Positions 43,018 through 56,481 of a stretch of DNA of 64,000 nt are shown piece after piece. The first letter of the stretch is position 1. Each line of letters opens with the position of its first letter. The stretch lies in contig SCFE01000041.1 in NCBI GenBank assembly GCA_004352715.1, positions 1,703,019 through 1,767,018 on the forward strand, read 5' to 3'. The DNA is from Hofstenia miamia (lineage: Eukaryota; Xenacoelomorpha; Acoela). The notes beneath the pieces were generated by a model that saw only the letters and a program-made list of their open reading frames with translations, was not told where the DNA came from and did not search any database. The position numbers and the translations under genes were made by a program.

Positions 43018-46000
43018 TATTCCCAAAACAAAGTTTAACAATCCAAAAACTTGATGAATTGAAATTTGACCATTGAGGCATATCAGAGAAGCTACAATTA
43101 TTCTTTCAATCAAAATTAGGATTGAATAATGTCGCAGATTAACAGCAATTAGGATGTTCAGAGATGCAAGTAGAACAAAAACCACACACAAAATATTGCA
43201 TTGAACTTAAAAAAAGCCAATTATATTGAGAGATTACAGATGACGTAATTAAATCATTTGTTCTGGACAAATATTCTTTTGAACTTAATGATGCTAAAAG
43301 GTTCAAACTCCACCAAATGGAGACTAAAGTTATCAGCTGCAATGCCTTCATTTTGCTCTAAAATACAATTTTTGTAACATTAATAATATGGAATAGAATA
43401 TATATTAATAAAGAATTAATTTTGAATGAAAGTGTATAATTAAAAAATACATATTTCTAAATTTTTCTATATAAATCATCAAATATTGAAGTGCTATCAC
43501 TTATCAATATAATGAAAACTCCATTCAATGTTTGCATTTTTTAACATTTTCCACAAACCTGATTTTAGGGAGTCTTAATACTTATTCATTCATCTCATAT
43601 CTTTTCAACATTTTTTTTCTACCTGAGAACCCACAGGGATCTTAGAGAGTCTAAGAACTCACCCTAGTATTCTAACAGTACCTAGTAGTTTTGTTTCAAT
43701 GCATTTATTATTTCTCAAATATCTAGTCATAATTCTCACGTTTCCAAGTGTCTCATGTGCATACAGTTTATTGCATCTAGTTGTCCATTTATTACTAGGA
43801 TTCAGTCTCTTCATTTCTTCTTCTATTTGTCTAACCGAAGTCAATCACTTTGTTCTTCTTACTTGGCAATTATTCCACCTTATCAATCACAATTATATGT
43901 TGCATTTTTGCTTATTCCTATCCTGAAATCAATTGTTGTCTTCACCTTCTCATATTCATGAATTCATATTATTGATACACATCTAACTTATCTTCAGTTT
44001 CCAAACCATGATGCCTACGCCATCTTTAGTATTGCATGCATTCAACACTAACATACAACCAAATATTTTCATAGTTACAATTGTATATTTTAACCCTTCA
44101 GTACTTCTAAGTACATGTTCATCTGCCTTTAATCAGTTTGTTTTGTTGGATGGTTTTTGCATTTCCATAATCTTTTATCTCTTAGCATGCGAAGTTGTTC
44201 TCATTGATGATGATGTCAGATAATTTTCAAAGGTATTTCACAAACCTCAGATCAAATTACTGCCCTTTAGGTTTCACCTCACGAACCTTGTTGTTGAATG
44301 TTAAGGAAATGGTAGAATATTTTATATTTATACTTTATTATGGAACAAAAAGTAGCCAAGACATTTCCTAATTTGCAATTACTTGAGGGCAGATTGGGAC
44401 AGTTCAGTCTCCGATAATGAGTATGAATGCTCACTTACTAACATATTCATGATGCACATCTGTCATCAAATAATTCAATTCCCCGCATCATGAATAATTC
44501 TCAATGTTGTTTTCTGTTAAAGTAAAAAATTTGGTATTGACATCTCTCTGTTCATCATATACCACTAAAGATAATTGCTGTATCCCAGAAGAACCTGTCA
44601 TAAAGCTGAAATTTGCTAGAAGTTAATATATCATATATATATTTTACCTCAGAACAAAATGGGTGGTGGAAGAGCAGTACTATCTTAGCTAAAGTCTAAT
44701 GTTTGGATATGGGTTGGCAGCAAATCCTCTTACAAATTTATCATTCAATTAAAGACTGCTATCAATAAAAGAATTGTGCTTTGGCTTTTTAATTTGAATA
44801 TGAGTCAAAGCTAAGCAACATTGAATCCAAATATTTAGTTACTTGAAATACCTTGCAGAGTCTATTGAAATTGATGAACAACAACTCTTTAACTTACTTT
44901 TTTTGAACATTTTAATTTTTTCCTTTAACACTGCCTGCCTTATCTATAAAATATATTTAATACTGGTGTTTTTCACCAAGCCTCTTTAAACTGGGTCAAA
45001 TTGTAAGTAGCTTTCTTCAGCTATTGCAACAAAACTTTTTCTTGCAACACTGGTTCAGATTATTTCCCTCAAATGATTTTCAGCCTTGCTCTATCGAAGT
45101 CCTTATCTACCTTGTTCTATAAGATCAGCGTGAAAGGCAAATTTCCAATTGCATGGAAGCTTGACAGAGTTTTTCAAAAATCGAATAGATCAAATGTTTT
45201 GAACTACCTACTGTATTAAAGACATTCAAAAGTGCATTCTTGATAGCATCTCCCCATCTTTATGCCACTAACTCCGAAAACACAGTTTGGGTTCACTCCA
45301 CTCAATAGTACCCAGTCCCAACTTTCATTATTCATGAATTAAAATTATTCAAGATTCAATGTTAAAGAGAAGAACCTTCAAGCCATATACTTATGCTTCA
45401 CTCACAAAATTCCCCTTTTGTATATACAGGTACTGTTTGAGATAGGAAGGTCCACAATAAATAGCGAGCTTATTCATAAATTGTTAAAAGTTCGCAGTTT
45501 TGGGCGAAAATCTTTAATTGCAATGCGAATAGACAATTTCTAACAATTTTCTTGTCAATGTATCACTTTCAAAGCTTTCAATACATGTCCAATGCTATGC
45601 AATATAATTGGCTCTAAAAGCAATAAAATGAATATTGCTGTGTAGACTGCGGTGTATTATGCAGTAGTTTACCGTCGCCAACCCTAATTGCACATCATTT
45701 AAGATGTCTAGTATATTTTACAATTTAACAGTCTTTTTCAGGAAATATGAATTCGTGCTTCATAGTTTAAATCGATTGAACTACAGAACATTTATAATAA
45801 AAAATCTCAAATTTTGTCTCTTATTTAAGCATCTGCAGCCATATTTTAGAAAGTTCATTAATTATAATTTCCGCTTGAAAAACATTTGCTTATAGGGGCG
45901 AAATGTGACACTAATACTGTTTTCACAATTGATTACGAAGTCAATGTAAATATTGAATTGAAATTACCAAGAACAAAATGTTTCTATGTATTCGATGCTG

Positions 46001-47759
46001 AATTTAGAAGAAAAATGGAATTGCTTAGATGATATCATATGATAGCAATAATAGAATATCCTAAAAAGAAAGAAATTCATATTCATAATTTATAAGTGCA
46101 TATTTAATTTTTTCTTAAAGCACGGTTTTTGCCCTAAGATAACAAACTTATCAATGGTACACAGAATCATAAGTAAATCTCATTATAATGATGTTTTGTT
46201 ATATAAAATTTAAAAAAATATTGTATGACTACATAGTTTAAGATACAATTGATATATTGTAAAATGAATTATCTACAAAAGTTAACTTTTTTTATTGTAA
46301 TTATTGAAAAAATTATTTCTATCGACTTTAATTTTTCTATTATTAACAAAAGATTTGTAACTATGATGGAAATGGACTGAAAATTTGGACTTTGGGCCCA
46401 AGACCGGCCTAGGAATCCTTCGGCACAGATCGAATCCAGCCCACTTGAATTTAATTCAATTCGATCCATTTCGGAAAATATTTATGATAATTCGACCTGC
46501 TTAAATTTCTTTGTCAAAAAACTTTCTTCAATTTTTTCAATTTGCTAAATCAAAATTGTGCAGTTAGAACTTATTATTAGCCACAAATTGAAATGGAAAA
46601 ACCTGAATGTATTTCATTGTTTATAAATTATATTTGATTGTATTTGATTTGATTTGAATGGATTTTTCTTAATACACCAATTGTCTTTTCATGCCCGGCA
46701 CTAACCTTAACCCTAACCCGCCTCATAGGCCCTCTCTCTGAAACGAGTTAGAGTTACATGAGGATATCTGTATCTTTCAGACCAATCAAATATACAAAAT
46801 ATTTTGACTTGGAATATTACTGTATAATTCAGAAAGATTTTGGAGGGGAATCAAACCCGCATATCTTCTCTCTGAAACGAGTTTAGATTTACATGAGGAT
46901 ATTTGTATATTCGCAAGCAGTAACTAAAATCTCAAATTCAGAAAAGTTTTTTCTGTGAAAACTGGAGACATATACAAATAAATTACTATAAAAATAAATG
47001 TAATTTAAGGATGACTGCTCACTTTAAATAGTTTTCTCATTTCTTAACCTTATAGTTATTCGGCCTTTTTCCATAGGTCACTTATTGGAGGGGGGAGGGC
47101 AAAATTGCTGAATTGTTAACGTCAGCAATTTTCAAAATGAGGTCACATAGAACAATGCATCTTTTGCCTGTGATACAAATTGTAGTGCCCAATACCTTTG
47201 TTCCTCCTGTCCTACCCAAATTGTTACATAAAAATACACCATGGTAATAAAATGAACTAAATATGAAACAAAAAAAATCCAATCTTAGTACCATAGCCTT
47301 TGACAAAATGCCCTCAAACTCTTTTTGGGCAACAATATTGACACAATTTTTTTAGAAAATGTTAAATTCTACATTTTATTCTATGAATATTTTCCATGAG
47401 CTTTCAGCTAATTGCAATTTTGATATTTTTAAGATATGTGGTTGAGGGTGCAACTTTGCACCCCTCCTCCCTAATAAAAATAGAGCTAAATAACTACGTA
47501 ATTACTGAAAGCAGAGGAGAACTAGTTCTTAAAACCGCTATCACTTAATTTAGTCGTTATTTGCTACTAAAATAAGAAACTATCCCTCAGAAGCGGAGAA
47601 CCGTATTATATTCTAACTGGTCTAGAATTGCCTTCATTGAGACCTATTTTTCAATAGAGTCAGGGTTTTTCCTGCAAAGAAATCAATGATCAAATTTTTT
47701 AGCTGATAATGCTAGATGATAGATTCTCATTTAATAGATATTTTTTTGACTAGTCAATG
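43018..47759. other. non-coding stretch
   Basis: No supportable gene. The pyrimidine-rich region 43550-44230 gives overlapping frames on both strands, without a recognisable domain. Direct repeats with aaacgagtt and acatgaggatat lie at 46733-46773 and 46867-46909. A short telomere-like ttaaccctaaccc occurs at about 46708. The 74-codon minus frame at 47306 has no family features. Confidence 0.55.
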
Positions 47760-47945
47760 AAACAATATTTTACCAAATCTTGGAAAATTCTTTCATAAAT
47801 TACAAATCTTGATAAGATTTCGAATAAATTACAGAAATTCTTAAGATTTTGCTAAGAATTTGTCAAGTACTTATCAAGGTTTACAAGAATAATTTGACAA
47901 TTTGACAATCTTGACAAAGCCTTGATAAAAAATTATCAAATTTTG
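47760..47945. repeat. self-complementary CTTGATAA/TTTGACAA low-complexity array
   Basis: Many variants of cttgataag, tttgacaatc, aaattcttaag and their complements, in alternating orientation over about 185 bases. The style is like the TTTGGCAAA array at 49579. Confidence 0.6.
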
Positions 47946-49344
47946 GAAAATGCAGAAAGATATTTCTATTAGAATATTTTAGTTATAATACATTAACATT
48001 AATTATGAAATTTGATTGAATCTATTAATTGAAATCACAACGAATTTACCAGACATGCTAATATATCTACTAATATGTGGTTGTGATTGCAAGTATAAAA
48101 TTCACTTATGAATAATTTCTGCACAATTGTAGCATTAATTACAAAGTGCTTGAAAACTAAGAAAAATCACATTATCTGGATTCTTTTTTATGCTGATTCA
48201 AAATCATTATTTTGAAATCTAATGAAAATTCAAATATGTAACTTAAATTTCTAAAGTGCAACATATATATAATGACATTTTGGGCCAGTGTTAATATTGC
48301 TTTGATTTATGAAAATTTAGGCAAGTTATCAAAAAATTCTATTGATTTATGAAAATCCATTAGGCAAGTTCTCCTTTATTTTCAACAGAAGGTGTTAATA
48401 CTTTGAAACACTTCCCTTCACGCTCCCTGATACAATCAATAGAAACATTAGACAACCAAAATGTCATTACGAAATCACTATTTGCAATTCTGGCAAATGC
48501 CACCTCGCCAAGCAGGCATTTCTTCGCAGAAGGTCAATTTTGATAAATTTAAATAAGTTATCAAATCCTATGTCCTAGTTTAAAGTTACATTGCATGTTA
48601 TATAAATATAAAAATATAAGGCTTTGCTGACTGCACTATGTTTTCATTTCATGAACTACCCCTCAAGCCAAAAAATTAACTAAATTGGGTTTCTTATTCC
48701 TTATTTTTAATCATTTTCATTGGCTTAATTTTTCAATAAATTACACAAGTGATCATTTTCTATCTGAAAATTCCAAATAAAATGATTTACGAGTTTTGAT
48801 ATTGTTCATATGTAAACAGTGCTGACCTGTTGGCAATTTATTAAGAAATTTTAAAATAGGAATCAATTGAAATCACGATTAATCGTTAAGGAAACATATT
48901 ATTGAATATTTGTGAAATTGATATTCAACTATCGTCCACAGAAATTTTCTAACGCTTAAACTGCGATAAAGAAAATGTTTACCAAATCAAGAGAATTGTT
49001 TGAATGGTAGCAAAAAAGAATACAATGAGACCATTCTCGGTAATCATTCCACTCACAAAAGTAATGATGCCAAAAATAATTAGGAGTAGAAAAGCTTCCA
49101 GACGATGACTCTTGAAGAGTAGTTTTATCTTTATCTCTTTAAAAATATTGTGCTAAAAAGAATTTATTAGAGATGAGAATTTTTAATAGTTATGTATGGG
49201 TACAGATTTCTTAATGTCACTCCCATCAGCCAAAAATACTTTCTTTTTGAATTTATACATTGTAATATAAATTTGTGAAGTGACTTAAATATTTATATAA
49301 ATATTATAAGTTCACATAGACTCGATTTCATGTATGAACTTTTT
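47946..49344. other. non-coding AT-rich stretch
   Basis: Nothing recognised beyond short degenerate repeats (gatttatgaaaat(t/c) near 48304 and 48343). Confidence 0.65.
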
Positions 49345-49578
49345 GGGCCCTAGTGGCCAAGGGGTAAAAGGCTAGACTGGGACCGCGAGCACCCGGGTTC
49401 GAGCCCGCCCTCGACCCTACCTTCAATGAGAGTGAAACCGAAAGAAAAGGCCCTCAGTCCCCGGCAGGCCTTAAATGGTCAGAGGGTGCGAAGAATCTCC
49501 GGTCAGGTGGACAATCACAATCGGGAGTGTGGACTCGAGAAGTGGCAGTATAGGACCCACACAGAACCCTAGTAAATA
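49345..49578 (+). mobile_element. tRNA-derived SINE
   Basis: A GC-rich island in AT-rich DNA. The head has RNA polymerase III promoter boxes: A box TGGCCAAGGGG (49354-49364) and B box GGTTCGAGCCC (49396-49406), spaced as in a tRNA. The body runs through gtgaaaccgaaagaaaaggc and gtggactcgagaagtggcag to tagtaaataaa. It is well preserved, so relatively young. Confidence 0.85.
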
Positions 49579-49760
49579 AATTTGGAAAATTTGGCAAAAA
49601 ATTGCCAAATTATTGCCAAATATTTGGAAAGGATTTGCAAATCGATTCCAAATATTTGGCAAATATTTGGCAAATTTTCCAAATTTTATGCAAACTTTCC
49701 AAGAATTTGACAAATTTTTGGCAAATTTTAACAAATATTTGACAAACTTTCCAAGTATTG
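49579..49760. repeat. TTTGGCAAA palindromic array
   Basis: Directly follows the SINE. Repeated near-palindromes TTTGGCAAA, ATTTGCCAAAT and TTGGAAA in both orientations over about 180 bases; the region can fold on itself in many ways. Confidence 0.75.
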
Positions 49761-50804
49761 TGCTAAGTGATTTTTGTAGAATTTATGAAATATATTAAAC
49801 AATTACATTCATACATTTATGAAAAGCATTACACTTTCATCAGCTTTATTTATTTATAACAGCAGTTGGTTAAACTACTTCACAGTATACATTAAGATGT
49901 ATACAGAAGACGTATAGATCCAATACAGACTAATCGTAATCTAAACTACAGCAATCAACTGCCAACCAAATGCATTAATACTACCGAGTTAATTTAAATA
50001 TAAAAACTGCTTCAAACATTTTACAAATAAATAGTCTATCATTGGCATATCCATATGTTTTACAGTTAATCAATATTGCATTTTAGTCTTAGTTACTTCC
50101 ATTCTTTCTCTCACTTTAAGCACACATGGTTTCTGATGGATTATGCTACATTAGCTTTATTAGTATAGTACGTGATTGACTTGAATTGGAATTGAGCTTA
50201 CCAAGACGAGTAAAGTCAGTTATAATAGTCTCAGGTATTTCAAAATGATTAAATATTTCTTGAATATCTTTTTTGTCAACATCAAACCTTTTGGACTAGT
50301 CTTTTAAGTAAATCTCTGGAAACCACGTATTCGAATACATTTTAAGTTATCATTATTATTAAGTATTTATAATTGTGTGGATTGCTTTTGAACTTTCTCA
50401 TTTAAAGTTTTCACAGTACCCAAAAGCCTCTTTCAATTCATTCACTCGTTTTTCTACTATTGCAGAAATTTCTTCTATTGGGTATTTTTTTCAGAATCAA
50501 TTCGTGCTAAATCGGCTAGCAGACGTCTGTTGAAAGTTCGGTACAATGTTCATTCCAATGCAGTTTGCCTCTGCAACATGTGCAATCAAATATATTTTTC
50601 ATTTTCATGTCCAATGTTGGATTTACACGTTTTACATATGTATTGTTCAAATTTTATTTTTTTAGTCGCCATGTTTCTCTAATTCACAACTTATGAATGA
50701 ATTGTAATATTGGAAAATTATTCCTACCATTAAAAGATTTCAGTATAAAACATTTACGTATATTTATCAATTTTTACATTTTAATATGTTATGTTTATTT
50801 ATAT

Positions 50805-50842
<38 letters not shown>

Positions 50843-51757
50843 GTAACGAATCACTGTAATATCTTATAAAATCCTAGTAGTAAGAATCAACACACTACAA
50901 TAATATAATATTAGCGCGTTACCATTGAAAATATTAATTCGTTCTTTGTGCGTTACTTCTAGCCTTTATTTCGCTAGGGAGTAAGTTAACTGCTTTTGTA
51001 ATATTTTTCCAACTTTGTTAATAAGATAATAAATATGGACAGCAATATTCAAATATATGATTTGATTTATGTATTGAATACACAACATAACCTTAGTTTA
51101 AAGATTGAGTGAAAATTAATAATGTAAGCATATGTTAATGAGCTAAAATATTATATGAGCATAGCCATACGTAAGTCATTATAAAATTCTTAATTTTTTT
51201 CATCTGATATTTATTGAAATGTGTAAATTAATATTTAATTATTTTAATTAGTATATTCAGCTAATTGTTATATATATTTATATAATTGTGAAAACTTTCC
51301 ACTTGTAACTTAACCATGGCTGTAGTGAGGCGAGGGCTCATGGGGACTGGACCCATTGTTAAATTTTTTAAGCTAATGGTGGCGGCCTATGGGGGCTCGT
51401 CTTACTTAAAAATTCCAGACTTTTTCTTTTAATTTTCTAGCAATCCACTACCCACCCAAGGAAAATTGCTTGCTACCTATTAGATAACTAATCTATCAAG
51501 TGGTCAAGAAAAGAATCTTGCAAAATAGTCAAGTAAACCACAGCCTGGAATTCGCAATTCACGATATAATAAATTCAATCAATCCAACATTTCACCTGAA
51601 ATCATTGTGACAATTTTTACACGGTCTACCTACAATTATACCCAGCTTAGAAAAATTGGTTCTGTGATCGACACTCGGTGAATAGCCAATATTAATAATA
51701 TGTGGAGTGATTCTTTGACTCTTTTCACTCATTTTTGCAGTCTTGCCAACAATGCTG
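49761..51757. other. non-coding stretch
   Basis: No supportable gene; contains (TA)n at 50810-50839. Confidence 0.65.
50810..50839. repeat. (TA)n microsatellite
   Basis: Uninterrupted TA tract. Confidence 0.97.
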
Positions 51758-51764
51758 GATAGAT

Positions 51765-51807
<43 letters not shown>

Positions 51808-51837
51808 CAGAGATAGATAGAGATAGAGAGAGATAGA
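51758..51837. repeat. GATA/GAGA microsatellite
   Basis: gatagata and agagagat units repeated over 80 bases, immediately 5' of the Tc1 element. Confidence 0.97.
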
Positions 51838-51842
51838 AGCAT

Positions 51843-52752
51843 CAAATTATTATGGACACCTAGAATTTATTGCAGAAAGTGTTCTCGAAAATGTAGATGA
51901 AATGCCAATTGTTTTATATTCATTCCAGTTATGTGCTATGATTCAATGGTATGCATTTGCTACAATATTATATAGCAATATCTATAGAATTAAACATCCA
52001 ATCAAATTCGTTTTTGATTTTAATGTTTTGCTTCAGTAATTGAAGTGTTGATTATAATCTTCCCAGTGATAAAAAAACACAATTCCTTTTAACCTTAATT
52101 GATGTATAAACAAGTTGCATTCAGCTGGTCAAGCATTGCCACTTCATCAAAAGGTGAAGCACCCTATAAAGGTTATGGTCTGGAGTGTGATTAATTTTAT
52201 TTGCCCCAGACGACAACATATATGTGATCAAGTACATAGACATTTTAAAAAACAAGCTTCTACCACAGCTCAATGACTGGTATGATTCTTTGGATAACTG
52301 CATATTCATGCAAGATGGGGCACCATGCTACACAGCAAAAGTGGTTACTAAATTTTTGAGATCAGAAGGAATTTCTTTTTTCGTTGGCTGGTAACTCACC
52401 TGATCTCAACCCCATTGAGAACATTTGGGGCACCTTAAAAGAAATGTCAGGAAAAACTATTACTAATAAAAAAACTTAATTGAAGAACTAATTAATGAAT
52501 GGTTTTAAAATAGAAATGTGCAACAATTTGTAAAAAATGCAATTGACAGCTTGCCTCGACGAATTGAAGCTGTTATTAAAGCAAAAGTTGGTCACACCAA
52601 ATATTAAAGGCAGCCTAAACATTGACTAAATTTTTATTTTTGAATTATTGTTGTATACTTTGAATGTGTTATTAAATGTGCTTGTTTTGATTAATTATTG
52701 TGGAAATAAAAGAGATTATAGACAAAACGTTTATAGTGTCCATAATAATTTG
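51843..52752 (+). mobile_element. truncated Tc1/mariner element
   Basis: Perfect 17-bp inverted ends: CAAATTATTATGGACAC (51843-51859) and its complement (52736-52752). About 910 bases, with only the second half of the transposase inside. The N-terminal DNA-binding region is deleted. Confidence 0.9.
52169..52607 (+). pseudogene. Tc1-like transposase, C-terminal half
   Basis: Reads YIDILKNKLLPQL, then IFMQDGAPCYTAK, which holds the second catalytic Asp, and after a one-base slip in a run of T (about 52380) GNSPDLNPIENIWG with the catalytic Glu. Ends with LPRRIEAVIKAKVGHTKY and TAA at 52605. The spacing between QDG and the Glu fits a DD34E Tc1-type enzyme. A further stop (TAA near 52478) also breaks it. 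Confidence 0.9.
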
Positions 52753-53462
52753 TCCAGGACATGCTTAAGTACGCACATTTAAAAGAATAATTTGGCTTAT
52801 ATTCAACTATCTTACAATTCACCTCAGATAAATTGAAAATTTTAAGTAATATATGAAAATATAGAGAAAGAATCCACAAATTCAACTATATCAAAATGGA
52901 CACACTACATTATTGAAATTTTGATAACGACATTTAGAACAAACAAAAATTGGTCTTTATCATTTTGGAAAATTTGTTTAATAACAAAATTAGATACTTA
53001 AATTGTTTATTGCAATACAAAGGTCATCATCGAATATTCTGATATATTAGCTACAACAGTTTTTGAATATATTATTAGTGCAAAACAATACTTTTTAAAC
53101 TAATAGTAAAGATCTTCTAAAAGTGTATATATCTTTAGTCAAATCATGTATATATATTAAATGTATCACAGCTTGATGCAGGCGAATTGGGAACGGAGTA
53201 CCTCCTCAATATTTGGTTTACTGCACCACTGACTGTAGCCCGTCATTTGGACAATTACATTATTCAGCATTTAATTCGTAAATGATTGTTTTCTATTCTA
53301 AAACCCATATATTTATGATTTGTGAAAAAATGTGGCTTCAAGAATCTTTGAGATCTTGCATTCACAATTATGCTTTAAGAAGTTGAGAACTCATTCGATC
53401 AAACAGCAGTTAGCATAATTTACTGTTGAATGTATTTTCGCATCATGGTGATTTGCTTAAAT
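52753..53462. other. non-coding stretch
   Basis: Nothing recognised. Confidence 0.65.
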
Positions 53463-53502
53463 AATATATCATTAAAGAATTTATAAAATTCTTCACAATG
53501 AA

Positions 53503-53506
<4 letters not shown>

Positions 53507-53532
<26 letters not shown>
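53507..53532. repeat. (TA)n at module junction
   Basis: TA tract immediately before module A copy 1. Confidence 0.97.
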
Positions 53533-53536
<4 letters not shown>

Positions 53537-54811
53537 TAGGAGTGAAAAAATATCCTAATATAACATTTAAAATAATTATCATTACTTAATGTTTAATTAA
53601 TTAAAATAAGCAATAAATTGACGAATATATCTTCAACACACATTTATTTAATATGCGTAGTAAATTAAATATAACCTATAGTTCTACCAGCATTCCATGT
53701 AACATCATTTGTAAATCCAATTTGAAAGAGACATACAATGCATACTTTGAATACATCTAACGCACGAAAGCTGTGCAAAAGAATCATTAACTATGGGTTT
53801 ATTACTCACTCTGTAAACAAGAACAGTAAAGGTAATAAATGCACATTTCCACCACTAGCTGGCGTATGATTAGAATGCGAGACCCGACATTAAGGTGTCG
53901 GCCTGACAACTAAACGACAACTTATTGCTTGCTGGGTAGCATGGGCTTAAGCTAAATTTAAAGTTTTCGTTTTACTAATCAAATATGTTCCAATTCCAAA
54001 TAATAGGCTATAAGTAAAAGGATTAAATAAGTCCCTTAATGTTAATGTATTGTGATCAAATATAATTTTAAGTATTATTTGGAAAAAATTAGTTTAGTGC
54101 CCATATCACAAAACTTAATAAAAGCAGTACGATCGTAGCTTTTCAAACGTAATAATATTAATACGTTTATGCAAAACGTAGTATGGTCTTATTATCTAAT
54201 TGGGCTGAAAATTGCTTTTCATAATAAGGTTTTGGACGGATGCTACGTTTCGTAATAAAAGTAATACATAATAAAAGTAGTACGACCGTAGCTTTGCAAA
54301 AGTAAAAAGATTAATAAGTTTATACAAAACATACTAAGATCTTATTATGTAATTGATCTGCAAATTATGCAAACTATGTTTCATAAATATTTTATTTCAT
54401 ACGTATATTTCATAAGCAGCTTTGACAAAAATTACTTTTATAACATTTAGTTAACATTTAGTTGCAGAAAATGTTAGATATAAATAGCATAAGAGCAAAA
54501 TAAAGTATTTTTCAGCCAACTAAAAATGCAATTTTTGCTAAAATCATAATTACAAATTTTTATTGTATGCATAGAAAAGCTCTAGTTAAATATCAATTCA
54601 TAAAAAAATTAATTTATGCCTTAAAAATGCAGTTATTTTAAGTAATGATTATAGATTTCTACTATTACTGTTATATGAAATTCACAACATTTACAATGTA
54701 TTTTTTCGAAATGCAGCAACAAATACTAAATGTAATATACAAAAATTCAAAAACAAATTATAATTCAGAATGTTGGAGACATTTAAAATAAATGGTAAAA
54801 TTAATAACTAA

Positions 54812-54814
<3 letters not shown>

Positions 54815-54846
<32 letters not shown>
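54815..54846. repeat. (TA)n at module junction
   Basis: TA tract between module B copy 1 and module A copy 2. Confidence 0.97.
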
Positions 54847-54849
<3 letters not shown>

Positions 54850-56302
54850 GTCTTAATAGGAGTGAAAAAGTATCCTAATATAACATTTAAAATAATTATC
54901 ATTACTTAATGTTTAATTAATTAAAATAAGCAATAAATTGACCAATATATATCTTCAACACACATTTATTTAATATACGTAGTAAATTAAATATGACCTA
55001 TAGTTCTACCAGCATTCCATGTATCATTTGTAAATCCAATTTAAAAGAGACATACAATGCATACTTTGAACACATCTAACCCACGAAAGCTGTGCAAAAG
55101 AATCATTAACCATGGGTTTATTACTCACTCAGTAAACAAAAACAGTAAAGGTAATAAATGCACATTTCCACCACTAGCTGGTGTATGGCAAGAATGTGAG
55201 ACCTGACATTAAGGTGTCGGCCTGACAACTAAGAAAATAATTATAATTACTTAATGTTTAATTAATTAAAATAAGCAATAAATTGAATTGTACGAATATA
55301 TCTTCAACACACATTTATTTAATATACGTAGTAAATTAAATATAACCTATAGTTCTACCAGCATTCCATGTAACATCATTTGTAAATCCAATTTGAAAGA
55401 CATACAATGCATACTTTGAATACATCTAACGCACGAATGCGCCCCCACCTCTGCCGCAACTGTCTTGCGGTAATAAGTCTTACAACACAAATATATGCAT
55501 TGATCATTTCTAGAGCATAAAAAATGCGCAGATAATATTAAAATGAGAAATTGATTAATTCGGCTAAAAAAGAAATATTATATCTGACCTAGAGCTTAGC
55601 TCTGATCTGCTAAATTTTAGTTGATCCGATTCTAACCCTGTGACCAGGTGCATATCATTTTAAGTGATTTTTATTATAATCGCGTAATGTTAATGTATTG
55701 TGATCAAATATAATTTTAAGAATATTTTGGAAAAAATTATTTAGTGCCCATATCACAAAACTTAATAAAAGCAGTACTATACAAATGACGTATACTTATT
55801 TATGAAGACTAAATAATCAATTTCTAAGAAGCAATCACTCTGTAATTAAAGCATTTGGTTACAGAAAAGTGCATTTTTTATTATACTTTTTCATTTTTTG
55901 TATCATAGTAATGCACATTTTCTAAAGAAATTCATACATTTAAACAAGTCAAGTAAAAAAATGTGGGGCAAACAAAAACGTAGAATTTGATTGAATCAAA
56001 GACACAATATAAAACAAAACACACAAAAAAAACAGTACCTTTCCTGAAATTAGCATGAAGTTCCCGTTTAATCTCCTCTTTTCTCCCGACTGCGTGGTAA
56101 CCTCTTAAGAATTTAATTCATCACAATGTACCTTACACTTTCAAAAATTGAGTGTTGCAACTATATTCGACCCAATCTTGTTGCATAATCCTGCAATCGG
56201 GAAAAGAGTGTTCGAATAAATAGCAAAAGTAAAATAGAATTTCCTAGCATCTAAAGATGGAGGGCTCTAAATTCAAACTCTCTTGGTGCCTATGTATATC
56301 CA

Positions 56303-56308
<6 letters not shown>

Positions 56309-56342
<34 letters not shown>
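56309..56342. repeat. (TA)n microsatellite
   Basis: TA tract within the array region, not directly at an A module. Confidence 0.97.
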
Positions 56343-56346
<4 letters not shown>

Positions 56347-56445
56347 TTTTACATATTTTGTATTATAGTTATTATTTGTAATGAAAATATTATCTGAATA
56401 ATGAATATCTTCAATAATATATCATTAAAGAATTTATAAAATTCT

Positions 56446-56448
<3 letters not shown>

Positions 56449-56478
<30 letters not shown>
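56449..56478. repeat. (TA)n at module junction
   Basis: TA tract immediately before module A copy 4. Confidence 0.97.

Positions 56479-56481
<3 letters not shown>

Noticed and set aside
43139-43351. 70-codon frame overlapping the glycosyltransferase N-terminus
   Set aside because: It is out of frame with the gene; the better start is ATG 43017 followed by a membrane anchor.
43659-44223. Cluster of frames in a pyrimidine-rich region, considered as a LINE tail
   Set aside because: No RT or endonuclease motif in any frame.
47082-47306. 74-codon minus frame
   Set aside because: No domain, and the sequence looks like a degenerate repeat with G and C runs.
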